Assembly: GCF_001403615.1 (NCBI RefSeq)
Contig: NZ_LN879454.1
Coordinates: 1-64,000 of the forward strand
Length of the DNA stretch: 64,000 nt
From: Desnuesiella massiliensis
Lineage (GTDB): Bacteria > Bacillota > Clostridia > Clostridiales > Clostridiaceae
Direction: 5' to 3'
The position numbers and the translations under genes are program-made. Each line of letters begins with the position of its first letter. Positions within the stretch are counted from its first letter, which is position 1. This document shows positions 24,781-32,690 of this stretch, one piece after another. The notes beneath the pieces are model-generated. The model made no database searches and was not told the origin of the DNA. It saw only the letters and a program-made list of their open reading frames with translations.

Positions 24781-24830
24781 GGCATAAGTTATAAAACTTA
24801 TGCCTGATTTAACAGTAACACGTTTTTATT
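24781..24830 (-). promoter_or_regulatory. RAT antiterminator/terminator leader of crr
   Basis: Read on the minus strand: GTGTTACTG, TTAAAT, CAGGCATAAG gives the RAT pattern (GTTACTG...CAGGCA with an A/T outer stem). It overlaps a terminator, GGCATAAGT/ACTTATGCC (24804-24781), followed by T-rich sequence. When an antiterminator protein holds the RAT, the terminator cannot fold. The transcript start should lie upstream, near 24850-24900. Confidence 0.75.
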
Positions 24831-25079
24831 TAAATTATATATTTACCTTAATACTTTGTCAATATTTACGCAAAGATAAATTGTTAAGTATTTATTAATT
24901 ATACTAAAAAATATATTCAATATAATATAAAGGTTAATTGATATTTATATTTTATCTATGAAGTTAAATGAAGGATTAATTAAGAAATTACTGCATTTTA
25001 AAAATATTTTAAAATAGTTATTGACATTTGAAATGAAAAAGTTATAATAAAATTAAAGTTAATATGTTGGTATATGAAA

Positions 25080-25158
25080 TCAGCGTGTAACCATATTATT
25101 TAAGTGGGCAAAAGCTGAAAAGGTTATCCTAAAAGGATTGTCTTTTCGGCTTTTTTTG
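25080..25158 (+). promoter_or_regulatory. RAT antiterminator/terminator leader of the EIICB gene
   Basis: TCAGC (25080) and GCTGA (25114) close a stem around GTGTAACCA...TGGGCAAAA, the RAT pattern of LicT/SacY-type sites. The right arm overlaps a terminator: AAGCTGAAAAG pairs with CTTTTCGGCTT, then seven T. The two structures exclude each other. A further hairpin, TTAAGCT...AGCTTAA (25214-25244), lies between the terminator and the gene. Apart from these leaders I see nothing else in 24680-25311. Confidence 0.8.
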
Positions 25159-25311
25159 TTTAATTAAATTAATAGTACCATAATTAAAGTCATATACTAA
25201 TATAGAAAATACATTTAAGCTTATGAGCGTACGGCATGAGCTTAAGCAGGGGTATTTTTGGCTTCATAATTATTCATAATATTCATAATATTAAAAAGGA
25301 GGAATTATAAA

Positions 25312-26742
25312 ATGGCTAATAACGGCAAGCTTTTATCAAACTTACAAAGGCTGGGTAAAGCTTTAATGACACCAGTGGCAGTAATGCCAGCAGCGGCTCT
25401 TTTATTAAGATTAGGTCAAGCAGACGTTTGGAAATGGACTGGATTAAAGGCCTTAGAGGCAGGTATACCATGGATGGCGGCAGCAGGAGATGCTATATTC
25501 GGAAATCTTCCATTGATTTTTGCTATAGGTATTGCAGTAGGATTAGCAGAAGAAAATAATGGAGTTGCAGGTATTGCGGCTACAGTGGGATACTTTGTAT
25601 TAACTAAGGTTGCTACAGCTTTTAATCCTAAGATAAATATGGGGGTATTGGCAGGCTTTATTATAGGTATATTAGCAGGTTATTTATATAATAAATATAA
25701 AGCAATTAAGGTTCCTGATTTCCTAGGCTTCTTTGGAGGAAAGAGGTTTGTTCCTATTGTAACATCCTTTTGTGCTGTAATTCTTGGTGTTGTAGCAGGA
25801 TATGTATGGCCACCTATTCAGGACGCTATTAATTCCTTTGGTAACTCGGTAGCGGGAGCAGGAGCTCTAGGAGCTTTTGTATTCGGATTATTAAACAGAG
25901 CATTACTTCCTGTAGGGTTACACCATGTAGTTAATACTTTATTCTGGTTCCAATTTGGTTCCTTTACAGATGCAGCTGGAAAGATCGTAACTGGAGATTT
26001 AAACAGATTCTTTGCTCTTGACCCAAGCGCTGGAACTTATATGACTGGGTTCTTCCCAATCATGATGTTTGCTTTACCAGCAGCATGTTTAGCAATGATC
26101 ACTACTGCTAAGAAAGAAAATAAGAAGGCTGTTACAGGTATGCTATTAGGTATAGCCTTCACATCCTTCTTAACAGGTATAACAGAGCCAATAGAATTTT
26201 CATTTATGTTCTTGGCACCAGTATTATATGGAGTACACGCAGTGTTAACAGGGGTATCCCTAGCTGTTACTTCAGCCCTTGGAATTAAATCAGGTTTTGG
26301 ATTCTCTGCAGGTTTAATTGACTATTTATTAAATCTTGGAATTTCAACTAAACCAGTTTTACTATTAGTAATTGGATTAATATTTGCAGTAGTATACTAT
26401 TTCTTATTTGTATTCTTGATTAAGGCATTAAATATTCCTACTCCGGGAAGAGATGATGAGGAATTTTCTTCTAAGTTATCAAGCTTAGGAGAATCAGAAC
26501 TAAGCGTTAAGGCAGGGGAAATAATAGAAGCTATCGGTGGAAAAGCTAATATAGAGGGAATAGATGCTTGTGTAACTAGAATAAGATTGACTTTAAAAGA
26601 CGGCGCATTATTAAAAGAAGATAGATTAAAACAACTAGGTGCCACTGGAGTTATGAAGATGGGTTCAAAGAATTATCAAATAGTTGTAGGAACTATAGCT
26701 GATATACTAGTTACTCATATGAAGAGTTTAATGAAGAAATAG
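25312..26742 (+). CDS. PTS EIICB transporter, N-acetylglucosamine type
   Basis: A 476-residue protein. The EIIC domain (1-380) has about ten membrane segments with 'GLHHVVNTLFWFQFG', 'FFPIMMFALPAA' and the sugar-binding 'LTGITEPIEFSFMFLAP'. A linker 'IPTPGRDDE' leads to EIIB (400-476) with its phosphorylated Cys in 'GIDACVTRIRLT'. The loop after the GLHH motif ('NTLFWF' rather than 'YNPFWY') groups it with GlcNAc carriers (NagE/NagP) and not PtsG. There is no IIA domain; crr at 24200 can serve. Expression is under the RAT leader. Sugar specificity is inferred. Confidence 0.92.
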   Translation: MANNGKLLSNLQRLGKALMTPVAVMPAAALLLRLGQADVWKWTGLKALEAGIPWMAAAGDAIFGNLPLIFAIGIAVGLAEENNGVAGIAATVGYFVLTKVATAFNPKINMGVLAGFIIGILAGYLYNKYKAIKVPDFLGFFGGKRFVPIVTSFCAVILGVVAGYVWPPIQDAINSFGNSVAGAGALGAFVFGLLNRALLPVGLHHVVNTLFWFQFGSFTDAAGKIVTGDLNRFFALDPSAGTYMTGFFPIMMFALPAACLAMITTAKKENKKAVTGMLLGIAFTSFLTGITEPIEFSFMFLAPVLYGVHAVLTGVSLAVTSALGIKSGFGFSAGLIDYLLNLGISTKPVLLLVIGLIFAVVYYFLFVFLIKALNIPTPGRDDEEFSSKLSSLGESELSVKAGEIIEAIGGKANIEGIDACVTRIRLTLKDGALLKEDRLKQLGATGVMKMGSKNYQIVVGTIADILVTHMKSLMKK

Positions 26743-26752
26743 TTTTATCTAT

Positions 26753-26788
26753 AATGGGGCTCCCAAATTTTAAGGGTGCCCCTTTTGG
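26753..26788 (+). terminator. Terminator of the EIICB gene
   Basis: GGGGCTCCCAAATTTTAAGGGTGCCCCTTTT: GGGGC(T)CCC pairs with GGG(T)GCCCC, followed by TTTT. It lies about 12 bases past the stop. Confidence 0.85.
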
Positions 26789-26853
26789 ACATCGTAAAAA
26801 AATAACTAGTCGAAGATGCGAGTAGACTGACTAGTTATTTTTTTGGAGATGCC
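26787..26853. repeat. Palindromic repeat F, inverted copy
   Basis: Same family as C in opposite orientation: CATCGTAAAAAAATAACTAG at the left, GGAGATGCC at the right. Its reverse complement matches copy C nearly base for base over 60 bases. It fills the gap between the EIICB terminator and the TIM-barrel gene. Confidence 0.85.
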
Positions 26854-26888
26854 TTAATTAAATTTATGGTAAAGGGAGAGAGTAAAGT

Positions 26889-27809
26889 ATGACTAAGAGA
26901 TTATTAGACTGCAATGCATCGGATTTTATTAAGATGAATAAAGAGGAACTATTGCATTCTATAGCCGCCAGTGAGGGCAGAGTATTAGTTTCTGAGGTTA
27001 TAGGGTTAGTACAACCAGTGTTGTATAATATTAGCAATGCAGAGTTAGCAGCAGCCTTTGGAGCAGATATATTATTATTTAATATGTTTGATGTTAATGA
27101 ACCGGTAATGCAAGGCATTCCTAAAGTGGCCAAAGAAGACATAGTTAAGGAACTAAAAAGACTTACGGGCAGAGTGGTAGGAATAAACTTGGAGCCTGTG
27201 GATGCAAATCAAGAAACTTTAGGTGAAATAATAAATATATCTCCTGGAAGGCTAGGTACCTTAGACAATGCTAAAAAGGCTTATGAAATGGGATTTAATA
27301 TGGTTGTTCTAACAGGAAATCCTGGAACAGGTGTATCCAATGCTGCAATTATAAGCTCCTTAAAGGAAATAGGTAACGAATTAGGAAAAGAAATCGTATT
27401 AGTAGTTGGAAAGATGCATGCAGCAGGTTCGCTTAAAGAGGCGGGAGAGAATATAATAACAAAGGAAGATATAAAGGCTTTTAGGGAAGCTGGAGCTGAT
27501 ATAATATTACTTCCTGCACCTGGTACAGTACCAGGAATAACTATGGAATATATAAGAGAGCTTGTTAAGTATTCACATGATTTAGGAGCATTAACCCTAA
27601 CAGCAATTGGCACTTCACAAGAAGGTGCTGATAGTGGTACAATAAAGCAAATAGCTTTAATGTGTAAAATGACAGGAACCGACATGCACCATATAGGTGA
27701 TGCAGGACTTACCGGCATTGCTATTCCAGAAAATATAATGGATTACAGCATAGCTATTAGAGGAAAGAGACATACCTTTACTAGAATAGCTAGATCTATA
27801 AATAGATAG
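26889..27809 (+). CDS. TIM-barrel protein of PTS neighbourhoods, function unknown
   Basis: 306 residues with alternating strand/helix repeats of a TIM barrel and Gly-rich phosphate-loop-like turns ('VVLTGNPGTGVSN' near 145, 'LLPAPGTVPG' near 205, 'TAIGTSQEGADSG' near 237). Related proteins of unknown function are found next to PTS genes; this one follows the EIICB gene, with a terminator and repeat F in between. An aldolase- or isomerase-like reaction on a sugar phosphate is plausible but not shown. A GGGAGA site precedes the ATG. Confidence 0.72.
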   Translation: MTKRLLDCNASDFIKMNKEELLHSIAASEGRVLVSEVIGLVQPVLYNISNAELAAAFGADILLFNMFDVNEPVMQGIPKVAKEDIVKELKRLTGRVVGINLEPVDANQETLGEIINISPGRLGTLDNAKKAYEMGFNMVVLTGNPGTGVSNAAIISSLKEIGNELGKEIVLVVGKMHAAGSLKEAGENIITKEDIKAFREAGADIILLPAPGTVPGITMEYIRELVKYSHDLGALTLTAIGTSQEGADSGTIKQIALMCKMTGTDMHHIGDAGLTGIAIPENIMDYSIAIRGKRHTFTRIARSINR

Positions 27810-27841
27810 TACTTTACGCCCTTATTTTAATATTAATTTAA

Positions 27842-27906
27842 GGCATCGTAAAAAAATAACTAGTCAAATATACGAGTAGACTGGCTAGTTATTTTTTGGA
27901 GATGCC
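27842..27906. repeat. Palindromic repeat G, inverted copy
   Basis: GGCATCGTA at the left, AAATAACTAGTC arm, centre with TACGAGTAGACTG, GCTAGTTATTT arm, GGAGATGCC at the right. Same orientation as F. It sits 32 bases after the TIM-barrel stop and next to the terminator of the convergent gene. Confidence 0.85.
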
Positions 27907-27907
27907 G

Positions 27908-27943
27908 AAAGCCGCCCAAGATGTAAAAATCCCAAGCGGCTTT
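27908..27943 (-). terminator. Terminator of the DUF4438 gene
   Basis: AAAGCCGC (27908-27915) pairs with GCGGCTTT (27936-27943). On the minus strand it lies just past the gene and ends in TTTCGG. Confidence 0.75.
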
Positions 27944-27950
27944 AAAAATT

Positions 27951-28817
27951 CTATTCTTCTATGGGTAAGAAGTTCTTTATATTTGCTTTTTCAGATATGA
28001 TGCCTTCTATTAAAGACTCTTTGCAAGTCATTATAGTAGTTATTCCAGGACCATGTCCCATCTTAATGCAATCGCTGTGTATTACCACTCCTATGCTTAC
28101 GGCTCCTTTTAGGTAACCCCTTCCATAGGTATTGTCACAATCTCTAAGTAAAACTAAATCTCCAAATCTAAGCTTATCCAAGCCATTACTCTTTACGGCA
28201 GCTTCATCAGCAGTCATAATATCATAATCTCCATTAAAGGAAGTAGAAGAACCTATACCAGAGCCCATTAAATATGGTGGCACTTCAGCTACTACAGGGA
28301 TTTTAATTTTATTTTTTCGTATTTCTATACCAAGCTTTAAAAATAATTCAGGATCTATGTTCATCACCATAACCTCAGGAACTTCTGGAAGGCTTAAGCC
28401 TTGACCGTGGGCTTTTATAAGTATTTTATCATCTACGGCCATTTTTTCTAAATCTTCCTGTTTAAAGTAAACAAGCACATGATCTATTCCACCGTGCATA
28501 CCTGTAACAAAGCCCTTTGCTCCCTTGGCATCTCCAGAAACTACTTTGGCTTCATTTCCTATGCAAGCAAGAGTATTTAAAGCCACATTTTCTTGCGCAT
28601 TATCATTTTTTATAGATACTCCAGGTTCGATATGATCTCCAACCCAGCCAAAAGCAGCATCGCCTAGTCTAACATTATAAGTAATACCGCCTGTAGCAGG
28701 AACTACAAAAGGTTCACCTTTATGGCTTATTCTATAAGGTGAAGGGGCGGAGGTTGGGTGATGAATTTTTCCTTGAACAGATTGTTTAATTAGTCTTTCT
28801 TTATTTGTTTTAATCAT
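27951..28817 (-). CDS. DUF4438-family protein
   Basis: 288 residues, with 'PATGGITYNVRLGDAAFGWV' (near 40), 'GFVTGMHGGIDHVLVYF' (near 105) and 'VAEVPPYLMGSGIGSS' (near 180), as in DUF4438 proteins of thermotogae and clostridia. Structures exist for the family but no function is established. No signal peptide. GGAG lies before the ATG. It is convergent with the TIM-barrel gene and not obviously linked to the PTS genes. Confidence 0.8.
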   Translation of the reverse strand: MIKTNKERLIKQSVQGKIHHPTSAPSPYRISHKGEPFVVPATGGITYNVRLGDAAFGWVGDHIEPGVSIKNDNAQENVALNTLACIGNEAKVVSGDAKGAKGFVTGMHGGIDHVLVYFKQEDLEKMAVDDKILIKAHGQGLSLPEVPEVMVMNIDPELFLKLGIEIRKNKIKIPVVAEVPPYLMGSGIGSSTSFNGDYDIMTADEAAVKSNGLDKLRFGDLVLLRDCDNTYGRGYLKGAVSIGVVIHSDCIKMGHGPGITTIMTCKESLIEGIISEKANIKNFLPIEE

Positions 28818-29026
28818 AATAATACTCCTCTCAAAGCTAAAAATAGATATTCTTCATTACTTATTTCAATATAAAACATACTAATACCTTTAATTTAAAT
28901 AATGATTTTAGGAATTATCAATACAGATTTTACTTTTGTATAAAAAATCCCAACAATTACAATACAAGTTATCTATCTTATTATATAATTAAAGATAGGT
29001 TATTTTAAACTAGAGGTGATATACAA

Positions 29027-30067
29027 GTGAGTATTTTAAATATAAATAATATTTCTAAACAGAATGCTGATCATAGGCTCATAAATCAGATGAGCTTAAA
29101 GGTTGAGGAAGGTCAATGTATTGTCATAAAGTGTAATAAGGTAATAGGCAACACTCTGTTATCCATGATAATAGGTAATACAAGCCCTTCCACGGGTAAT
29201 ATTTATTTTAAAGAACATTCTGTGTTAAATAATTATTCTACGTTTTGTTATGAAATTGGCATAAGCTTTTTAGAGGAAGGTCTATATGAGCGAATGAAGG
29301 TAAAGGACTATATGAAATTTTTTAAAGGTTTATATAGCTCTGATACTAACGTAGAAACAGTATTATCTTATGTAGGACTTATAGATAAGAAAAATGCCAA
29401 AATTAGCAGCTTAAATTATTCAGAGAAAAAAAGGCTGCGTATTGGGAGATCTTGGATAAATAGTGCGAAGCTTATTCTTCTTGAAGAACCTCTTCAAAAT
29501 GTAGACATGGAGAGTAGGCTTATCATAAAAAATTTTATAGACATATTAAAGGATAAGGGAGTTAGTATATTAGCTACTACTTCCTCTTTAGAGGATGGAT
29601 TATTGTTAAGCGAAGAAGTGTACTCCCTAGATGAAACTTCCTTTTATAAAGTAGAGGCTGAAGAGGAGGAAGAGAGTTTAAAGGAACCATCGGAGCATGA
29701 GGTATCTCAAGCTATGGAGTCTATGCCTATAAAAATCGAGAAGATCCCTGCTAAGGTAAATGATAAAATAATTCTGTTTAATCCTACAGAGATTATTTAT
29801 ATAGAAAGCCAAGAAGGGGTTTCTTACATAACTATAGGTAATGAAAAGTTTCCTTGTACCTTTACTTTATCAGAACTAGAAAATAGGCTTAAGCTTTTAG
29901 GTTTCTTCAGATGTCATAGATCTTATTTAGTTAATCTTCAAAGAGTAAGAGAAGTAGTGACCTGGACAAGAAATAGCTATAGTTTAATATTAGATGATGT
30001 AAATAAAACCTCCATACCTTTATCCAAGGGAAGATTTGAAGAATTGAAGGATATATTGGGGTTTTAA
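29027..30067 (+). CDS. ABC-ATPase-like domain fused to LytTR DNA-binding domain
   Basis: 346 residues. Residues 1-205 have an ABC ATPase fold, but the motifs are eroded: the P-loop reads 'KCNKVIGNTLLS' (Lys missing), the signature 'LNYSEKKRLRIG', Walker B 'LILLEEPLQNVD', and the H-loop His is Ser ('ATTSSLEDG'). Residues 235-346 form a LytTR domain ('IEKIPAKVNDKIILF', 'YIESQEGVSYITI', 'FFRCHRSYLVNLQRV'). A GTG start follows AGAGGTGAT. It precedes an ABC exporter pair and is likely its regulator; the ATPase part may sense or bind the exporter instead of hydrolysing ATP. That role is inferred. Confidence 0.85.
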   Translation: MSILNINNISKQNADHRLINQMSLKVEEGQCIVIKCNKVIGNTLLSMIIGNTSPSTGNIYFKEHSVLNNYSTFCYEIGISFLEEGLYERMKVKDYMKFFKGLYSSDTNVETVLSYVGLIDKKNAKISSLNYSEKKRLRIGRSWINSAKLILLEEPLQNVDMESRLIIKNFIDILKDKGVSILATTSSLEDGLLLSEEVYSLDETSFYKVEAEEEEESLKEPSEHEVSQAMESMPIKIEKIPAKVNDKIILFNPTEIIYIESQEGVSYITIGNEKFPCTFTLSELENRLKLLGFFRCHRSYLVNLQRVREVVTWTRNSYSLILDDVNKTSIPLSKGRFEELKDILGF

Positions 30068-30140
30068 TATAGCCGTTCAACCCTTTTTTAGAGGTATTCA
30101 TAGTGAAATTTACTCCTTTCATGAAAATAACTTCTCTGTT

Positions 30141-30180
30141 TATGCCGGTTTTATAGCTGAAGCACAGAAAACAAGGCATA
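30141..30180 (+). other. Hairpin in the exporter leader
   Basis: TATGCC-g-GTTTT pairs with AAAAC-a-AGGCATA, about 11 bp with one bulge, 45 bases before the exporter ATPase start. No T run follows, so it is not a terminator. It may be a protein-binding or mRNA-stability structure. Confidence 0.4.
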
Positions 30181-30223
30181 ATTTTAATCAACAGCAAAAG
30201 GTAAAATAGAAAGGAGAATTTTT

Positions 30224-31078
30224 GTGGATAAAGAATGTATAATTAAGGTAAAAAACCTTAAAAAGGATTTTGATGGAAAAGCGGCACTAAAGGATTTAAG
30301 CTTTAGTATAAAGAAGGGTGAAATTTTTGGATTCCTAGGCCCTAGTGGAGCGGGAAAAACTACTACTATTAAAATATTAACAGGACAATTAAAACCTAGC
30401 TGTGGAGAAGCCGAGGTATTTAATAGAAATGTTTTAAGTTTTAATAAGGAGATTTTTAAGCACATAGGTATATTAACAGATAATAGCGGATTGTATGAAA
30501 GGCTATCAGTATATGATAATTTAGAGCTATTTTCTAAACTTTATGAGGTGAACAAAGAAAAGATATTTGAAGTATTAGAGCAAGTAAATTTAAAAGCTGA
30601 TGCTAAAACCGTAGTAAAAAAGCTTTCCAAAGGTATGAAACAGAGAGTTATTTTAGCTAGAGCCATATTAAGTAAGCCTGACTTATTGTTTCTAGATGAA
30701 CCTACGGCAGCCCTTGATCCTTCAAACTGCCATCAGATTCATAATGTATTAAGAGAATTAAATAACAGTGGTACTACTATATTTCTAACCACTCATAATA
30801 TGGAGGAGGCAGATAAGCTCTGCCATAGAGTAGCTTTTTTAAATGAAGGAACCATTTCAGCTCTTGATACACCAGAGAATTTGAAAATAAAATACGCAGA
30901 GGATTCTATCGAAGTATTATTAAATATGGAAGAAAGAAAAAAAGTTATCATACCTAAAAATTTAGAAGGGGCTGAAAGAATCAAGGAATGGATGAGCAAA
31001 GGTCAGCTTATATCTATTCATTCAAAGGAACCTACCCTTGAACAGATATTCTTAAAGCTAACAGGAAGGGAGTTATAA
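30224..31078 (+). CDS. ABC transporter ATP-binding protein (exporter)
   Basis: A 284-residue ABC ATPase with intact Walker A 'GPSGAGKTTTIK' (near 38), signature 'LSKGMKQRVILARA' (near 138), Walker B 'LLFLDEPTAALDP' and H-loop 'TTHNMEE'. A GTG start follows AAAGGAGA. Its C-terminal 70 residues are typical of DrrA/CcmA-like exporters. The permease starts two bases after its stop, so the two form one transporter. It sits between the LytTR fusion regulator and a lipoprotein amidase, suggesting a role at the cell envelope. The substrate is unknown. Confidence 0.93.
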   Translation: MDKECIIKVKNLKKDFDGKAALKDLSFSIKKGEIFGFLGPSGAGKTTTIKILTGQLKPSCGEAEVFNRNVLSFNKEIFKHIGILTDNSGLYERLSVYDNLELFSKLYEVNKEKIFEVLEQVNLKADAKTVVKKLSKGMKQRVILARAILSKPDLLFLDEPTAALDPSNCHQIHNVLRELNNSGTTIFLTTHNMEEADKLCHRVAFLNEGTISALDTPENLKIKYAEDSIEVLLNMEERKKVIIPKNLEGAERIKEWMSKGQLISIHSKEPTLEQIFLKLTGREL

Positions 31079-31080
31079 TT

Positions 31081-31794
31081 ATGAGTTTTTCATTTAATAG
31101 ATTTAGTGCCATTGTTTTAAAGGAAGCTAAGGATTTAAAAAATAATTATAATAGTTTATTGATGTGCTTTTTACCAATATTTTTAGCTTTTATTTATGGA
31201 AGAGTTATAGAGGATTTTCCTGCTAAGATGGGATTAGTGCTATGTTTGTTAATGTCTAGTATGCTAGTAGGCAGCTTTGTACAATCTATGATTATAGCGG
31301 AAGAAAAAGAAAAGAATACCCTAAGAGTTCTAATGCTTTCGCCTGCCACAGAGCTGGAGGTGCTGCTTGGAAAGAGCTTTATAACCTTTGTAGTTTCTTA
31401 TATAGTAAGCATATTGTGTATTTTTGCTGTAGGAGAAAGCATTGGTAATATATTAATCTTCATAATTTTTAACACATTAGTAATAGTGTTTTCAATAATC
31501 CTAGGAACCATAGTAGGTCTATATTCAAAGAACTCCATGGAAACAGGGGTAGTAGGCTTTCCAGTATATATGATATTCATGATGATACCAGTATTTGCAG
31601 TTGGAGCTGGAGAATTTGTAAAGAAAATAGCTAAGTTATTACCTACCTATCATTTTTCAGAGGCCATGTATAAATCGTTAAATGGCTATGGATTATCTAA
31701 TATGACAATGGAATTAGTCAATATGCTTATATGGTGTATAATTAGTTTTGTAATATGTCTTTTATTATATAGGAATAGAAAATTAGATAGATAA
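31081..31794 (+). CDS. ABC-2-type transporter permease
   Basis: A 237-residue protein with about six membrane segments and the ABC-2 loop 'EKEKNTLRVLMLSPATELEVLLGKS' region near residue 75 (the coupling helix contacts the ATPase). Expected to act with the ATPase encoded just upstream. The substrate is unknown. The amidase gene follows after 12 bases. Confidence 0.88.
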   Translation: MSFSFNRFSAIVLKEAKDLKNNYNSLLMCFLPIFLAFIYGRVIEDFPAKMGLVLCLLMSSMLVGSFVQSMIIAEEKEKNTLRVLMLSPATELEVLLGKSFITFVVSYIVSILCIFAVGESIGNILIFIIFNTLVIVFSIILGTIVGLYSKNSMETGVVGFPVYMIFMMIPVFAVGAGEFVKKIAKLLPTYHFSEAMYKSLNGYGLSNMTMELVNMLIWCIISFVICLLLYRNRKLDR

Positions 31795-31806
31795 AGAGGG
31801 ATAAAA

Positions 31807-32667
31807 ATGAAGAAGACAATGGTTTTTATTATTATATGCTTTAGCCTATTTATCACTGGTTGTCAAAATAATAAGCCTTCCTTAACTTCGGACGAAAAAG
31901 TAATAGGAAATAGTAACGAGATACAATCAAATAAAGCAAAGGAAGAAAGTGTTAAGGAAGAGCTTCCTAAGAGTACTGAATTACAAAATTCTAATAAAGA
32001 TATACCTATAAAGAAGAATGAAGATAAAAGCCAAAGTGTTAATAATAAAACCATAGTCATTGATCCAGGGCATGCTTCTAAAGCAAACCTTGATAAGGAG
32101 CCAATGGCACCTGGTTCTAATGTTATGAAGATAAAGGATGGAGGGGGAGCTGAAGGAGTAAATACTAAAACTCCAGAATATCTAATCTGTATGAAGATCG
32201 CCTTAAATCTTAAAAGTATATTAGAGCAAAAGGGCTTTAATGTGATGATGACCAAAACAGATAATGCCTTGAGCTTAGGGAATATAGAAAGAGCTGAGGT
32301 AGGCAATAAAGCAAAGGCGGATTTGGTCATAAGAATCCATGCGAATTCTATGGAGGATCCTTCTATAAGAGGAGCCTCTATGCTAGTACCTAAAGCCATT
32401 AATGATAATACCAAGAGCATATATGAGGAGAGTAAACGAGCAGGAAAAATTATTATAGACACCTATGCCAAGGAATTAGGTTTAAAAAATAGAGGTTTAC
32501 AATTTAGAGATGACATGACAGGGTTTAATTGGTCAAAGGTACCAGTGGTATTATTAGAAATGGGTTTTCTTTCAAATGTTGAGGAAGATAAGCTGTTAAG
32601 TTCCGGAGAATATCAAAAAAAGTCAGCGGAAGCCATAGCAAAAGGGATTGAAGAAGTTTACAAATAA
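31807..32667 (+). CDS. N-acetylmuramoyl-L-alanine amidase (Amidase_3), lipoprotein
   Basis: 286 residues. A lipoprotein signal with lipobox 'LFITGC' (Cys near 19) is followed by a low-complexity Lys/Glu/Ser linker to about residue 75, then the Amidase_3 domain. The zinc ligands and catalytic residues are visible: His in 'VIDPGHAS', Glu in 'GAEGVNTKTPE', His in 'VIRIHANS' and the late Glu in 'VVLLEMGFLS'. It should cleave the amide between muramic acid and the stem peptide at the outer membrane face. Last gene after the ABC exporter. Confidence 0.92.
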   Translation: MKKTMVFIIICFSLFITGCQNNKPSLTSDEKVIGNSNEIQSNKAKEESVKEELPKSTELQNSNKDIPIKKNEDKSQSVNNKTIVIDPGHASKANLDKEPMAPGSNVMKIKDGGGAEGVNTKTPEYLICMKIALNLKSILEQKGFNVMMTKTDNALSLGNIERAEVGNKAKADLVIRIHANSMEDPSIRGASMLVPKAINDNTKSIYEESKRAGKIIIDTYAKELGLKNRGLQFRDDMTGFNWSKVPVVLLEMGFLSNVEEDKLLSSGEYQKKSAEAIAKGIEEVYK

Positions 32668-32690
32668 AAGGCGACGAAAGTCGCCTTTTA
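32666..32690. terminator. Bidirectional terminator, amidase / Crp-Fnr gene
   Basis: AAAAGGCGAC and GTCGCCTTTT form a 10-bp stem with loop GAAA, between convergent genes. Confidence 0.88.

Noticed and set aside
20644..27906. Repeated palindromes considered as a CRISPR array
   Set aside because: Copies are kilobases apart, differently oriented, and have no regular spacers or cas genes.
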